DNA of 64,000 nucleotides, taken from the NCBI GenBank assembly GCA_963556255.1, contig OY744604.1, positions 73,386,279-73,450,278 of the forward strand, given 5' to 3'. The DNA is from Allolobophora icterica (lineage: Eukaryota; Annelida; Clitellata; Crassiclitellata; Lumbricidae). Shown piece by piece: positions 54,183 through 64,000 of this stretch. The stretch's first letter is position 1. Every line of letters starts with the position of its first letter. Under the pieces are notes generated by a model. The model did not search any database and was not told where the DNA came from. It was given only the letters and a program-made list of their open reading frames with translations. The position numbers were made by a program, and so were the translations under genes.

Positions 54183-54325
54183 CTAGCATTCGTCTGCTGT
54201 CCCGGAACAGGATGGCGAAAGGACACGAATAGGAATATCATCGTTCGCAGGTGTTGGTGCTGAAATCGTCGTGTAAATATTTTCATGTCTCGTATCCTGA
54301 AAATCTTGATATGTGTTTCGCTGAT
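54183..54325 (-). CDS. gene C exon: cytoplasmic tail with YQDF and YTTI
   Basis: Acceptor CTGCAG before 54325, stop TAG at 54185-54183. It begins DQRNTYQDFQDTRHENIYTT, homologous to GQRNTDQ of gene A, and continues to a Cys-ending tail of 47 residues. Y-x-x-F, eight residues, Y-x-x-I has the spacing of an ITAM, but with Phe at the first +3 position. Bases just after the stop read, in another frame, SLDI and stop, matching TLDI-stop of gene A; one of the two tails has probably shifted frame. Confidence 0.75.
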
Positions 54326-57300
54326 CTGCAGCGAACAAAACATTTTAGTCAATGCAAATAGTGGGCTTTAAGTTTTTGGTACGCTCTTATGCGTGTTATG
54401 CATTCTTATGCGAAGAATGAATGATAAACTTGTCGTGCACGGATACAAACCACTACCACTGGTACTGTAAAAATACAGCATAATCTTTGAGTTTCGATCA
54501 TAGGCCTGTTCTCCACCCACTCATTAATGGTTATCTCTGAAAAGACTGGAAACAGCTACGTAGGACGCGATGCCCCTTCGACAACGCTGTTGCCTTACTA
54601 TTCAACGAGTGCCCAGCTTAGATACAGTAGACAACACTGGATTTCGGCTCTGGAATTGAAAAGGAAATGAACTGTCTTATTTTGTTAGCGCACGTAATAG
54701 GGCTTGTCAAATCGCTAGTCTTAAAGTGAAGTACGGTGGCGTCCACCTTTTTAACTGCTTTAGCTTCCGCAGTTAGGTTCAATATAGTTTCTGAGGCATA
54801 TTAAGATATAAATATATATCATTGAAAATGTCTTTTTAGTTTGGAATTACTGTAGGAGTCGCGTTTCTATCGAGTTAGTCGTAAACGAAAGTTTCACTCA
54901 TAGTCTACGTTTTGAAGCAAACGTCACAATATCACATGAAACGGTCGATCTTTAACAAGCTAATCTTCAACGTGTATGATTCTAACATAGAGTATTTAAG
55001 AGCGTACCACAAACCACATGAAGCAACTAAACAATTCGTCGGGAGGCCGCAGCTCAGCCAGCGAAAACACATCTGACAATGATATCTCAACGTTGTCCAA
55101 CATATGGCCCTAATGTGTGTGCTGCTAAGATAACACTACTTTTCTGCGAATAGGCTGGTCTTCCCAGTAGAAACTGTATGTTGAAGTTATAGTGAGAATG
55201 TCACACCTTTCCCATATGAGTTTCCCAAATGACAATAGGCTGTGGTTAACGATTACCTTTTTGCCAATAGGCTGACAACCCTAGAGCAGCTGTTGTGTAG
55301 CAATGAGATATTTTGAAGATGTAGGCTATATTACCTTCTTCTTTTAACATTCCTCGGCGTACTATCCAGAATATTGCTATTCCGATGTAACCAAAACCGA
55401 AAATCGCTACAAGCACTGCGAGGACGATTACGACGTCGTTTGAATCAGTTGTTTCAACTTGAACTGAGATAAAGAAAAACGACAAAACAAATAAAATTTA
55501 AAATTATTTTAACGTAACTGAATGAGTCAAACAACGTTTACTTAGGTTATTTGATAGTTGGAAGCATCTAAACATTGTTTAAAGCTTTCAAATACAATTG
55601 GAAACTGTAAACAACGGCCAGAAAACCTCTTCCAACTTTCGGTCGTTTGAACATTATAATAGTTATTTAATAATAATAAATCTGTTATTTAATTAAGCGC
55701 CTGCAACCGCACTGCGCTGTACAGTGAAAATACATATAGTAAAAACGGCAGCCATACATGTATACAGCAGAAACACATGATAACAGTTTTACAGGAGTCG
55801 AATATAACTGTTTAAGCGGCAGCCATACGGCGCCATTCATGGCCTACTATTCATTTAACCACCGCTGCCACCTAGCAAAAGGGGAGGCTGAATAAACCTT
55901 ACGGTGTCTACGGGGTTCGATCTTGGTACCTTCAGCTCTCCACGCCAGTGTGTTATGCATTACTCTACGGGTCTTTAGGCCAATTTGCACTGGCCTATAG
56001 ACGAAGAAAAACCTGTTTCGAGTCGACTACATAAGACTAGCCTTGATTTGATTGGCCCATCCAATAGTGTAAGACTACATCGATTCAAGATAAGATAAGA
56101 ACGAGTTTTCTTTTCTTTTACCTAGATCATATAAATGTAGCTTAGTTTATAATGTTCGAGTAGATGATGAAAACCGTGATCGTAATTCATATAGAAAAAC
56201 AAAGACACGATTCCTATGACCAAAGTAAACCTGCTGAACTAACACAGGTCAGAACCAAAATATTACATTTGTATCATACAACTTACTATAAAGAATTATC
56301 GACTTTGAGGCCCAGTAGGTTTTGTCTCGGATGACATTAGATGTATTGCAAGTGTATTCTCCGCTGTGTGTAACATGAAGGTAGTATCCATATGAACTGA
56401 TGCCATTAGTGTGATCCCGCCAATAGTAAGTGGGATAAGGATTGGAGACGACCGTGCACTGAAGTAATCCATTATAGGCAATGTAACCATTGTTATCACC
56501 GGTTATAGTCATGTTGCTTTCTTCCGGCCAATCTGCCATAAACCGAAAATGTCGCTTATTAAATAAAAACGCCGGAATTAATAAACTACATAACAATTAA
56601 GCGCTTGCCTACAATTAAATTTGTTTCTTTTTATCAACTGCTATTAATTTGAATTGTTCTTATTGGGGTTTCACAGAATTCTGTGATGTGTTGTTTTCAT
56701 TTGAAGTACAACAGAACTTGGACATTTTGTTCTCGTTGTTTCAAAACGTTGAGTATCAGATTTACAACAGCATTTTACAACTTGCTTATTTTGTCTTGCA
56801 CGTAGCATAAGGTCTTGGCCGGTATCTAATGAGTTAACTAATAGTCCCAGGGGCAGAACTGTTCCATATCAGGTCCCACATCACTCTTTGAACTATTCGT
56901 CTCTTAATTTCACTTCCTCACCTTCTCTATTCATGGTAATCTGAACTCTATCCGAAATGTTTCGTTATTCTACTCTACACTTCTCTACACGAAGTTAAAC
57001 TAAAATTATCAGATTATACTTCTAAATCCTATTATAAAACACGAGCAGAAAACTTTAGAAAACCAGATTATTAAAGAAGGGCATGTATTAAATTCAACAG
57101 GCTACATAAGGATTTCATAAGTAAACTGCTTCTGAGTGTAATATTTCTATAATGCGGGTTTGCTATAAGTAGAGAGTCACAAAAGCAGGCTATATCTAAG
57201 ATTTAATCTGGAATATACTTACATAAAACCCCGGTATATGAATCGGTAGTTTTTGTGTAGCTGTATACTGGAGCATTGGTTGCGTAATCTTTACGATTAA

Positions 57301-60300
57301 TTGGAGCAGAAAAGGTCAGCTTGAATCCATACGAAGGAACAACTTCAGGTTCAGCTGTGACATTGATGGAAGAGATGATGATATTTGGCAGCGTGATGTT
57401 AGAAATGGCAGATGACTTTCCTGTGGAATTCCAGGAATAAAGCATCGGCAGAATGGGAGCAGGTGCGACGGAACCGTTAAATTTCACATAATACTCAAAC
57501 GTTATTATGTCTCCTTTGACAAGCTGGTACTCTCTGATAACATTGGGAACCACATCTACAGAGTTACATAATGTATATACACATTATACAGGGTGGGCCA
57601 GCATAAATGCGCCAGTTTAGAAGCATATTATACAGGGCGGGCCAGCATAAATGCACCGACTTTGCATGCGTATAACTCCGCCAATTGTTGTAAGTTATTT
57701 ATACTCAATGTGTCAAATTAAAGATATTTCAATCTAGTATTAGCTTTGAAAAAGTCGAACTGGTACTAGTTTAAATTTCAGGGAAATGTTTGGAACTGCC
57801 ATAGCTATCATATTCAAAGCTAATACTAGAGTGAAATATCTTTAATTTGACACATTAAGTATAAATAACTTACAAAAATTGGCGGAGTAATATGCATGCA
57901 AAGTCGGGGCATTTATGCTTGCCCACCCTGTATCTAAACTGGCGCAGTTAATCAGATATTGTATAAACATAATTATTCATATCATTTAAATGACCAGAAC
58001 ATGTAATAAAACTGTGATTGAGGAAATGATTGTTGGCCAAGACTAGGTCAGGAAACTGTGATTGAGGAAATGATTGTTGGCCAAGACTAGGTCAGGACCT
58101 TAATTTCCCGAAGAATCACATTTACGTGTCACGAGATAATATGCGTTACACATTTATAAAATAATAATAAATGTAAGATCTATGTACAAGTGCAGCCGTA
58201 TCAAACACGCCTACTTGGAGATGCTCAATTTAAGTAAAGGAGTGACCCAAATTCTTCTATACCACCAACAGCGATAACTCTGCAGATTTAGCATAACGAA
58301 TGAAAGAGGGTAGCTTCTTAATTAAAGTTCTACATCCACGCAAATCACATTTCAATTCTTCAAGCCTACGACAATAGCTCAACGATTTTACTGACGTTTA
58401 AACCGACTGAGTACCAATGAATTAATAGAGAATTGAAAATGAAAATTGAAAAGAAAATCATGACAGAATGCGACAAGCGTACAAAAACGGTATGGCATTT
58501 AGTTGAGCTAGAGCATACATGGGCCCTAAATCTTGTTGTGAGCTACATAATCGCTCTACATGAAGTATCCTAATATATAAACATGCAGGGCTTTTTTCAG
58601 CCGGAACGCGCCGGTACGGCGTTCCGGCACCTTTTTCAGCTACTAAAAAATAATTTAGTTATTTTAATAATTAAAAGAATAATTTAGTTAATTTAATTTA
58701 ATTTCAGTGTTTTTGAACTGGTTTCAGTGTTTATTGAAACCCCTACCAACCCCCCAATCCCGTTTTTCTCGTGATTTTAGCCCGCCCATAATTGTTGCGT
58801 TCCGGCACCTATTGTTCCGTTCCGGAACCTTTTTTCCCAGAAAAAAAGCACTGTGTACATGCATACATACCCAAACATACGTCCATCCATCCATCAATTC
58901 ATCCATCCAACCATCGATCTATCCATCCATAAATCCAACTCTGCTCTGTCAGCTGCATTGGCTTACTCTATAATTCATAGTAAGTTTTAAGCTGGCTTGT
59001 CTTACCTATTATACCATGACAACGAATACTTTTGCCTACATTCAACCACTTCTCTCTCCTTATATTCCGCAAACAGTCTGCTATATTCCAGGGGCGGCGC
59101 CAGACACTTTTTGTAACCAGGGCATAGCCAGGGCAGTCATGCAAGTAACCAGGGCAGAGGGCGGCGATTCATGGCGAGCGTGGTAGCTGTTTTTCCTGAG
59201 ACATTCATTGTTTTGTAGGTTGTATATTTTTCAGCACTGGAGCGATGTTCTTCGGAGTACATGTGTTGGAGAAATGCGTTTGACTTGTTATCCGACCCAG
59301 TGCACCTGTTCCAGGCACGGAAACCACTGTGAATAAACACTTGATCCTTGCGTCGTTCTTGTGATTCTTGCCTGGTAGTCATGACAAAATGACGACAATA
59401 GAAGCAATAAGCAGAATCATTCACTTTTGAGTATTCCAACCAGCTATACAGCTGGTTGGAATACTCAAAAGTGAATGATTCTTCTTATATACAGTTGCTT
59501 TGGGCCATCATCCACTGACTGCGATAGATCACTTGGACCGGGTGCGACCGGGTGACAGGACTGAACTTGCACAGGTGGTCCTAGTACGTCATCAGCATGT
59601 TCATCGCCAAGCTCGCTATCTTTGTCACTTTCACTTAAATTAAAATCAATGTGAGAGTCCAAGGTTTGAAAGGATGCGTTGGCAACAGGACTATAGCTTC
59701 ATCTGTGGCCCCTTCGCATGTCAACTCCACGTATTGTGTGTCTACAACCGCCCAACGCAAAAGTATATCGATTTGTCATAGATAGGCTAGGCCTATTGTA
59801 TGGATAATTAATGCAGTGATAAGTTTATATGCGTGGAATGTATGGATGGGATGAACGGGCTCGAACCATATGTATTCATATTTATATGTGCTGCCGTGAC
59901 TGCAGTGACTGCAACTAAATGGCTACTTTTCAGTATGGATCCTCGTGTGCATTTGCAAGCTGCCATCCTGTGTGAACTATTTATGGCAGTGATTACAGAT
60001 TAATGGTTTCTCTCCAGTTAGAATCCTCATGTGTGTTTGCAACTTTGCAATTTGCGGTCATATCATTAGCCATTTTAACACATTTTAAATTCGCCTTATG
60101 TCACAAGCTTTTTTAGTGCATTTGCATTCAATTCAATTTCTTCAGTTCAATTCAACTTTATTGATCCGAATTCAATGCAAAAGTACAGTAGGCACCAATC
60201 GGAATGTAACACTTTCCGGATACAACATTGATTATAAGTTAAGCTAAATGGTATTTCTTCTCCACTCCAGTAATTGCAGTTAGATATATATGAGTACGTC

Positions 60301-63300
60301 TAAGTCCTGACAGCCACGTTGTCGTGGGGAATCTATATTATAGGTTGATACTGGTAGCTCTTTCAAGTTTCAAATGATATTTTTATTAATGAAATTAATT
60401 AATTCATTTTATGAATAGAATTGAAAATGCAGATTTGCGTTACTTTAGCAATTTTACGACTATTCTCACGCAATATGATGCCATAATCACGTACGGTACA
60501 TTCAGATTAAACCAATAAAGAATCGGGCGGCGACGCCGGGGTGTAGGACGTTGTTAGGCTGGCATTTCTATGCTTTGCTTTAAATTACTTACCGTCGTCG
60601 GAAGGTAAACGCGGGCGTTTCGGATTCGGTTTCTTCAGATACCGATCCATCCTAACGGTATCGATCACTCAAACTTTAAGAATTAAGTAGCAAGATTATC
60701 AAGATATCGAATAAAAAATAATTAAAAATTACGATGATCGATGATAATGGATAGATCGCGTTTGAGTGACGTCATTGTGTTGAATATTATGACGTTTTCG
60801 ACTGCGCAGACTCAGAGCGCGGACTTCGGACCCCGATATATATAAGAAGTCGTTGCTTCGGAAGGAGGGAACAGTAAGTAAGTAATGCTGTTGAGGCAAA
60901 GCAGGTCTTTACATTTACATTTAACTCACTCGATATAACGAATTATAGCGCCCATATTTTAATATTTTTCTAAGAATATAAAAAAATACTCTCCGAAAAA
61001 ATTCTGGGCAGGGTAAAAATACTGGCAGGGCAACGACCAGGGCAACGACCAGGGCAACGACTTTTTTACCAGGGCATATGCCCTGGCTCGCCCTGGTGTA
61101 GCGCCGCCTCTGCTATATTCTAATGTGGGACTTTTAGTCGAGCCTCGATTTTGCGCTGCCATGGGCTCTCGTGCATTACATGTAGTTGCCCCTTAAGGAA
61201 TGGAACCGACTACCAATGTTTGTCCGATGTTCTAACTCTTTCTGGTCCTTCAAAAATCGGCTCAAAGCTTACTTTATCTCGTTCACTTTCAAACATCTGG
61301 ATATATAACTGGTCTTCACCTGACGACTGACTAACCGCGCCTCTGATTCGCATTTCTGAGTGACCTTGCGCGTTAAAAATGTTTGTAATAATAGAAAATA
61401 ATACACATACACATACATCCATCCACATATAAATACTTGCAGACATATATACATACATACGCACGTTCATATCTATATACATACAAACAACGGACATTAA
61501 GCATTAACACTTGCCCACAATTGAGACGACTGAACTAAAGGAGGCGAGGCTGACATCAGTGCATGTGTAGACACCGGCCTCGGCCAGAGTAGCGCTATTT
61601 ATCACTAGGTTGCATACTCCAGGTCCACCTTCTTCAGCAGAATACTTTAAATACCCGGAGTTGACGACGCAGAAAGATGCAATGACTACGGTATTTTCTT
61701 CCATTCCATCTCTGCTCCAAGTCCAACTTGGCAGGTGACCAGTTGCATTACTTGTGCAGTAGAGTTTCACTTGACTGCCGCGGTAGGCGGCGATATTCTT
61801 TGGTGCATTTGTTATGGCGCTATGTGGAACTGCAAAGAACAAAGATGTTGTTCAGAAGAGTAAACCATACACGCTTTGCGTTAATAATGTAGCCATTTCA
61901 TAATTAAAACAGGCTTTTATAGGCCAAGACGATAAAAAAATTAGTAAAATTTAAAACATGCTGATTCACAGGAATCATGGAGGGATCGGAGAGAAAGGGA
62001 AGACCATGCAGGGAATGGCTACAGGACATCGAGGAATGGTGTGGAAGAGAGTAATCAACTGTGCAGTGGACACCTACAGGCTATCAGCCCATGGATCATG
62101 AAGAAGAAGAAGAAGAAGAAGAAGAAGAAGAAGAAGAAGAAGAAGATTCCTTTAATTATCATGTGTCTAATATAAATGATCCAAGAGCAGCTGATTGTTA
62201 AAACATAAATTTTTTAATAGTAGGTCATCATTCCAAATCTCTCACTATTATTTGATTCACTTAAAAAAATTAATGCATCGCATAAATGGCAACGCAGTCA
62301 TCTTTCATTTACATTGCAACAGAATTCAGGTTGATTGGAGGCTTTGCCTTTGAAAGGTGTCGATCCTTTGAAAGCTCAGTCCCTACTGGTCTTAAGTTGG
62401 TTGAAACTGAGCATTCTGTCGAGCTTGGACTATTGTAACTCTCTTATCGTAGGCCTGCCAATATTCTGCATGCGACAGCTTCAATCCGTCCTCAACTGTG
62501 CCAAAATTGTTGCTAATTAACCCAAATTCTCATGTTTCGAACTACTTGAGTGAGACGCTGCACTGCCTTCCAGTCTCGGAGAGCAGGACCTTCAAGATCC
62601 TCCTCGTGGGAAGAGCTTCGATAGTTGGTAGCCTGGTCAAGGCTGTGAAGCGTTGCTTTCAGCAACCTTCTGAGCCCTCTTCACGTACGACGATATAGTA
62701 GAAGTTTAACAAAAGACAGATAAGAAAGGATATTTTCTAGTGTTTGGAACACGTAGTTGTTCATGAGCAATATCATTAGCATTCATTTGCTCATATTGTG
62801 ACGATAATTTTCTGAACAGCATGAATTAATGACAGTGCACGTTTTCATCATCTTCATTCTTTTATTCCGAACACCTATCATTGAATAGCTACTGTTCATC
62901 TACTAAGTTGATGAGTAATAGGTTTTCAATAAATTAACTCATGTGATGATTTAAATTATAAAGCCAACATTGAAATGAAAACATAAAAAGTTTTAAATGA
63001 AATCATAGTTGTATACTTATACTTTTCCATGCTATTAAAAACCTTTTGGGCCTATCAGCTTTGAGACCAAATTGCCTAAAATGCGATTGCTTTTTGTTGT
63101 TTGTTTTCATATTATTATGAACGTTACTGCCACCTGATGAAAAAAACATTAATTTTTCAATAAATGTTGAATTAAATTTCGGCCTGCATACCCTACGCGT
63201 TTGGTAATAAGGCCCATATCATGGCATCAATGACAAATTTGATTTGTTAGTATGTAACCTTTAATTTCAGCGAAGTAATTAATCCAGTAGGCTAAGTTAT

Positions 63301-63942
63301 GTAACTACTGCCACACAATTTTCATTTGGAAACAGTTAAATAGCATAGCAGTAGCCTTTATCAAATTTGCTTTTTGTTGTTTGTTTTCATATTATTATGA
63401 ACGTTACTGCCACCTGATGAAAAAAACATTAATTTTTCAATAAATGTTGAATTAAATTTCGGCCTGCATACCCTACGCGTTTGGTAATAAGGCCCATATC
63501 ATGGCATCAATGACAAATTTGATTTGTTAGTATGTAACCTTTAATTTCAGCGAAGTAATTAATCCAGTAGGCTAAGTTATGTAACTACTGCCACACAATT
63601 TTCATTTGGAAACAGTTAAATAGCATAGCAGTAGCCTTTATCAAATTCGTTACGTGGGCTTTATTCACTGCAGTTACCTTAATATTTACCTTGGTAAGAG
63701 CAAAATAATCATTTTCAAAGGCTTAAATGTGAAGCAAATTTAAGCAATAAAATTGTAAAATAATTGAGAGGCATACCTAATGGATTAACTTGGTATTTTA
63801 CGCTGAATCCAGTTCCAGAGATCGCATTGTTAGTATAGAAATATAAGCGGACACGGCTGCACTTTGAATAGGAAATCAATGGCGGCAACGTGTTTCCGCG
63901 ATAGTAACTATAGGGATAACTGTAATTACTTTCGCAGTCAAT
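54183..63942 (-). CDS. gene C (partial): CUB3-Ig1-D-Ig2-TM-tail receptor
   Basis: Six exons on the minus strand: 63942-63777, 61829-61515, 57555-57223, 56532-56287, 55463-55335 and 54325-54183. They sum to 1332 nt, exactly 444 codons including the stop, all open. The signal peptide, CUB1, CUB2 and first half of CUB3 would lie beyond the right edge. This copy keeps the full membrane-proximal plan (D, Ig2, TM, tail) and is the reference for what A and B have lost. One donor (after Ig1) is GC. Predicted type I cell-surface protein; function unknown. Confidence 0.78.
55335..55463 (-). CDS. gene C exon: transmembrane segment
   Basis: Phase 1-1, 129 nt, acceptor TCTCAG, donor GTAATA. It encodes QVETTDSND, the span VVIVLAVLVAIFGFGYIGIA, then IFWIVRRGMLKEE. 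Clear single membrane helix with basic stop-transfer. Same length and core as gene A's 9126-9254. Confidence 0.87.
55840..55990 (-). mobile_element. tRNA-derived SINE, minus strand
   Basis: Minus strand: GTAGAGTAATGCATAACACAC (A-box region), CAAGATCGAACCCCG (B-box), then TAAGGTTTATTCAG, as in the SINE at 52130-52310. In gene C's TM-Ig2 intron. Confidence 0.6.
56287..56532 (-). CDS. gene C exon: Ig domain 2, membrane-proximal
   Basis: Phase 1-1, 246 nt, acceptor GGCAG, donor GTAAGT. 82 residues: WPEESNMTITG, LLQCTVVSNPYPTYYW, HSGEYTCNTSN. B-strand Cys, C-strand Trp and GEYTC make a short C2/I-type Ig domain. No counterpart remains in genes A or B. Confidence 0.86.
57223..57555 (-). CDS. gene C exon: D domain, cysteine-free
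   Basis: Phase 1-1, 333 nt, acceptor TGTAG, donor GTAAGT. The core [46 protein letters not shown] is almost the same as in gene B (31990-32319). The first ten and last ten residues differ. One codon longer than B. Confidence 0.8.
57634..57930. mobile_element. mariner-like foldback MITE with TA target
   Basis: About 120-bp inverted arms starting CAGGGCGGGCCAGCATAAAT and ending ATTTATGCTTGCCCACCCTG, flanked by TA at 57632-57633 and 57931-57932. The matching intron of gene B (around 32360) lacks it, giving an empty site. A short extra copy of the terminus (TACAGGGTGGGCCAGCATAA) lies at 57587-57610. Confidence 0.85.
58009..58096. repeat. 44-bp direct tandem duplication
   Basis: The unit containing TTGAGGAAATGATTGTTGGC and CAAGACTAGGTCAGGA occurs twice head to tail without visible differences. 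Intronic, no coding. Confidence 0.9.
58586..58853. mobile_element. hAT-like MITE (GTTCCGGAACC family), complete copy
   Basis: Begins CAGGGCTTTTTTC and ends GAAAAAAAGCACTG; inner GGTACGGCGTTCCGGCACC and GTTCCGGAACC. Flanks TAAACATG and TGTACATG agree at only 6 of 8 positions. The ORF at 58707-58973 is not a gene. Confidence 0.75.
58865..58935. repeat. ATCC-type microsatellite
   Basis: Imperfect (CATC)n run corresponding in position to 33262-33340 of gene B. Confidence 0.75.
59089..61112 (-). mobile_element. hAT transposon, 2.0 kb, perfect target duplication
   Basis: Left end CAGGGGCGGCGCCA; right end read inward CAGAGGCGGCGCTA. Perfect 8-bp repeats CTATATTC at 59081-59088 and 61113-61120. 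Near the left end the minus strand encodes the start of a transposase (59662-59137): an acidic N-terminus (SDKDSELGDEHADD), then after a break WLEYSKVNDSAYCFYCRHF and GFRAWNRC, a TTF-type zinc finger as in hAT/ZMYM-like proteins, and FLQHMYSEEH. The catalytic part is missing, so it is non-autonomous. The ends carry ACCAGGGCA-type repeats. Located in gene C's Ig1-D intron. Confidence 0.88.
59413..59482. repeat. perfect 33-bp inverted repeat with 4-nt loop
   Basis: Arms 59413-59445 and 59450-59482 are exact reverse complements (TTTTGAGTATTCCAACCAGC ... GCTGGTTGGAATACTCAAAA) around ATAC. It interrupts the hAT transposase frame, and one arm is the WLEYSKVNDS coding sequence, so the other arm is an inverted duplicate of it. 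Confidence 0.95.
61140..61400 (+). mobile_element. LINE C-terminus fragment
   Basis: Plus strand reads LPKEWNRLPMFVRCSNSFWS, then FKNRLKAYFISFTFKHLDI and stop, typical of the last residues of CR1-like ORFs. Corresponds to 33810-33975 in gene B. ORFs on the minus strand here are shadows. Confidence 0.68.
61515..61829 (-). CDS. gene C exon: Ig domain 1
   Basis: Phase 1-1, 315 nt (one codon shorter than A and B), acceptor TTGCAG, donor GCAAGT (61514-61509), a GC-AG intron. It encodes [58 protein letters not shown]. Four cysteines and Trp conserved; differences concentrate in AYRGSQ and in NSGYLKYSAEEG. Confidence 0.87.
61960..62145 (+). mobile_element. LINE 3' end with (AAG)n tail
   Basis: Plus strand reads MEGSERKGRPCREWLQDIEEW, a sequence type found at the end of some LINE ORFs (EGxRxRGRPRxxWxDDI). 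It is followed by a short 3' UTR and a pure (GAA)n run at 62101-62145, probably the element's tail. Confidence 0.65.
62330..62700 (+). mobile_element. LINE reverse-transcriptase C-terminal fragment
   Basis: Plus strand, with a frameshift near 62510: LSSLDYCNSLIVGLPIFCMRQ and LQSVLNCAKIV, then NYLSETLHCLPVSESRTFKILL. This is the LDYCNSL..GLP..LQ.VLN.A..I / LHWLPV..R..FKIL order of L2/CR1-like elements. Confidence 0.7.
63013..63175. repeat. dispersed repeat also present at 46160-46320
   Basis: TTATACTTTTCCATGCTATT, CTTTGAGACCAAA and GCGATTGCTTTTTGTTGTTT are shared with the DNA transposon at 45545-46913, suggesting another fragment of that family. Confidence 0.65.
63089..63648. repeat. 280-bp exact direct tandem duplication
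   Basis: 63089-63368 and 63369-63648 appear identical base for base over 280 bp. No coding. Either a very recent duplication or an assembly artefact. Confidence 0.9.
63777..63942 (-). CDS. gene C exon: second half of CUB3
   Basis: Phase 0 to 1, 166 nt, acceptor TTTCAG, donor GTATGC. It encodes [37 protein letters not shown] and [11 protein letters not shown] without a stop. The first exon half and the earlier exons must lie beyond the right edge of the window. Confidence 0.87.
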
Positions 63943-63983
63943 CTGAAAACACAGACAATCGTCACAAGCTAGAAACCCTAAAT

Positions 63984-64000
63984 CAGGGGTGGCGAACCTT
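63984..64000. mobile_element. start of a hAT-type element, cut by the window edge
   Basis: CAGGGGTGGCGAACCTT at the very end is a typical hAT-type terminus. Only 17 bp are visible. Confidence 0.45.

Noticed and set aside
55246..55485. Continuous 79-codon membrane protein
   Set aside because: Only 55335-55463 is conserved with gene A; the rest is intron read-through across splice sites.
7804..63942. Complement-type CUB serine protease genes
   Set aside because: No trypsin, EGF or CCP domain is present; the domain order ends in Ig, TM and a tyrosine tail.

Overview
The window is nuclear DNA from an animal, most likely a marine invertebrate. Genes are split into short exons by introns of about 0.1-4.5 kb. 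The exon products are CUB, immunoglobulin (Ig) and transmembrane domains. The sequence is AT-rich and dense in non-LTR retrotransposons, tRNA-derived SINEs, hAT/MULE/mariner-like MITEs and microsatellites. The word taggccta(t/c) recurs throughout, which I associate loosely with marine deuterostome genomes; species is not claimed. There are no bacterial operons, CRISPR arrays or convincing true tRNA or rRNA genes.

The centre of the window is a tandem array of at least three paralogous minus-strand genes, called A, B and C here, for predicted cell-surface receptors. The full plan is signal peptide - CUB1 - CUB2 - CUB3 - Ig1 - cysteine-free domain (D) - Ig2 - transmembrane segment - short tyrosine-containing tail. 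Each CUB is split over two exons by a phase 0 intron, and all introns between domains are phase 1. Splice sites were placed by eye and the joined coding lengths stay in frame. Gene A (28625 down to 7804) lacks D and Ig2, has a stop codon in its CUB3 and a tail with two YxxL motifs. Gene B (47757 down to 31990) is open from signal peptide through D, but Ig2, transmembrane and tail exons are gone, replaced by a rearrangement scar at 30890-31440. Gene C (63942 down to 54183, starting beyond the right edge) is open from CUB3 to its stop and has a different tyrosine tail. A relic of the 5' flank of a further copy lies at 3950-4850.

Layout. 1-3.9 kb: LINE fragments, an unidentified acidic ORF and a large GA repeat. 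3.9-7.8 kb: relic 5' flank, MITEs, LINE tail. 7.8-28.6 kb: gene A, with hAT elements, LINE fragments, SINEs and a nearly full-length LINE (ORF 23190-26498) in its introns. 28.6-31.9 kb: intergenic, with a piggyBac-like remnant and the scar. 32-47.8 kb: gene B, with LINE fragments and a SINE split by a DNA transposon. 47.8-54.2 kb: duplicated 5' flank, MULE transposase remnant, LINE and SINE fragments. 54.2-64 kb: gene C, with a mariner-like MITE and a 2.0 kb hAT element.

The array has the architecture expected of an innate-immune or allorecognition receptor family: type I membrane proteins, tandem duplication, variable segments between conserved framework, decayed members and signalling-type tails. 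That function is inference; no ligand or pathway is visible in the DNA. Intron and intergenic stretches not listed hold nothing I could recognise.
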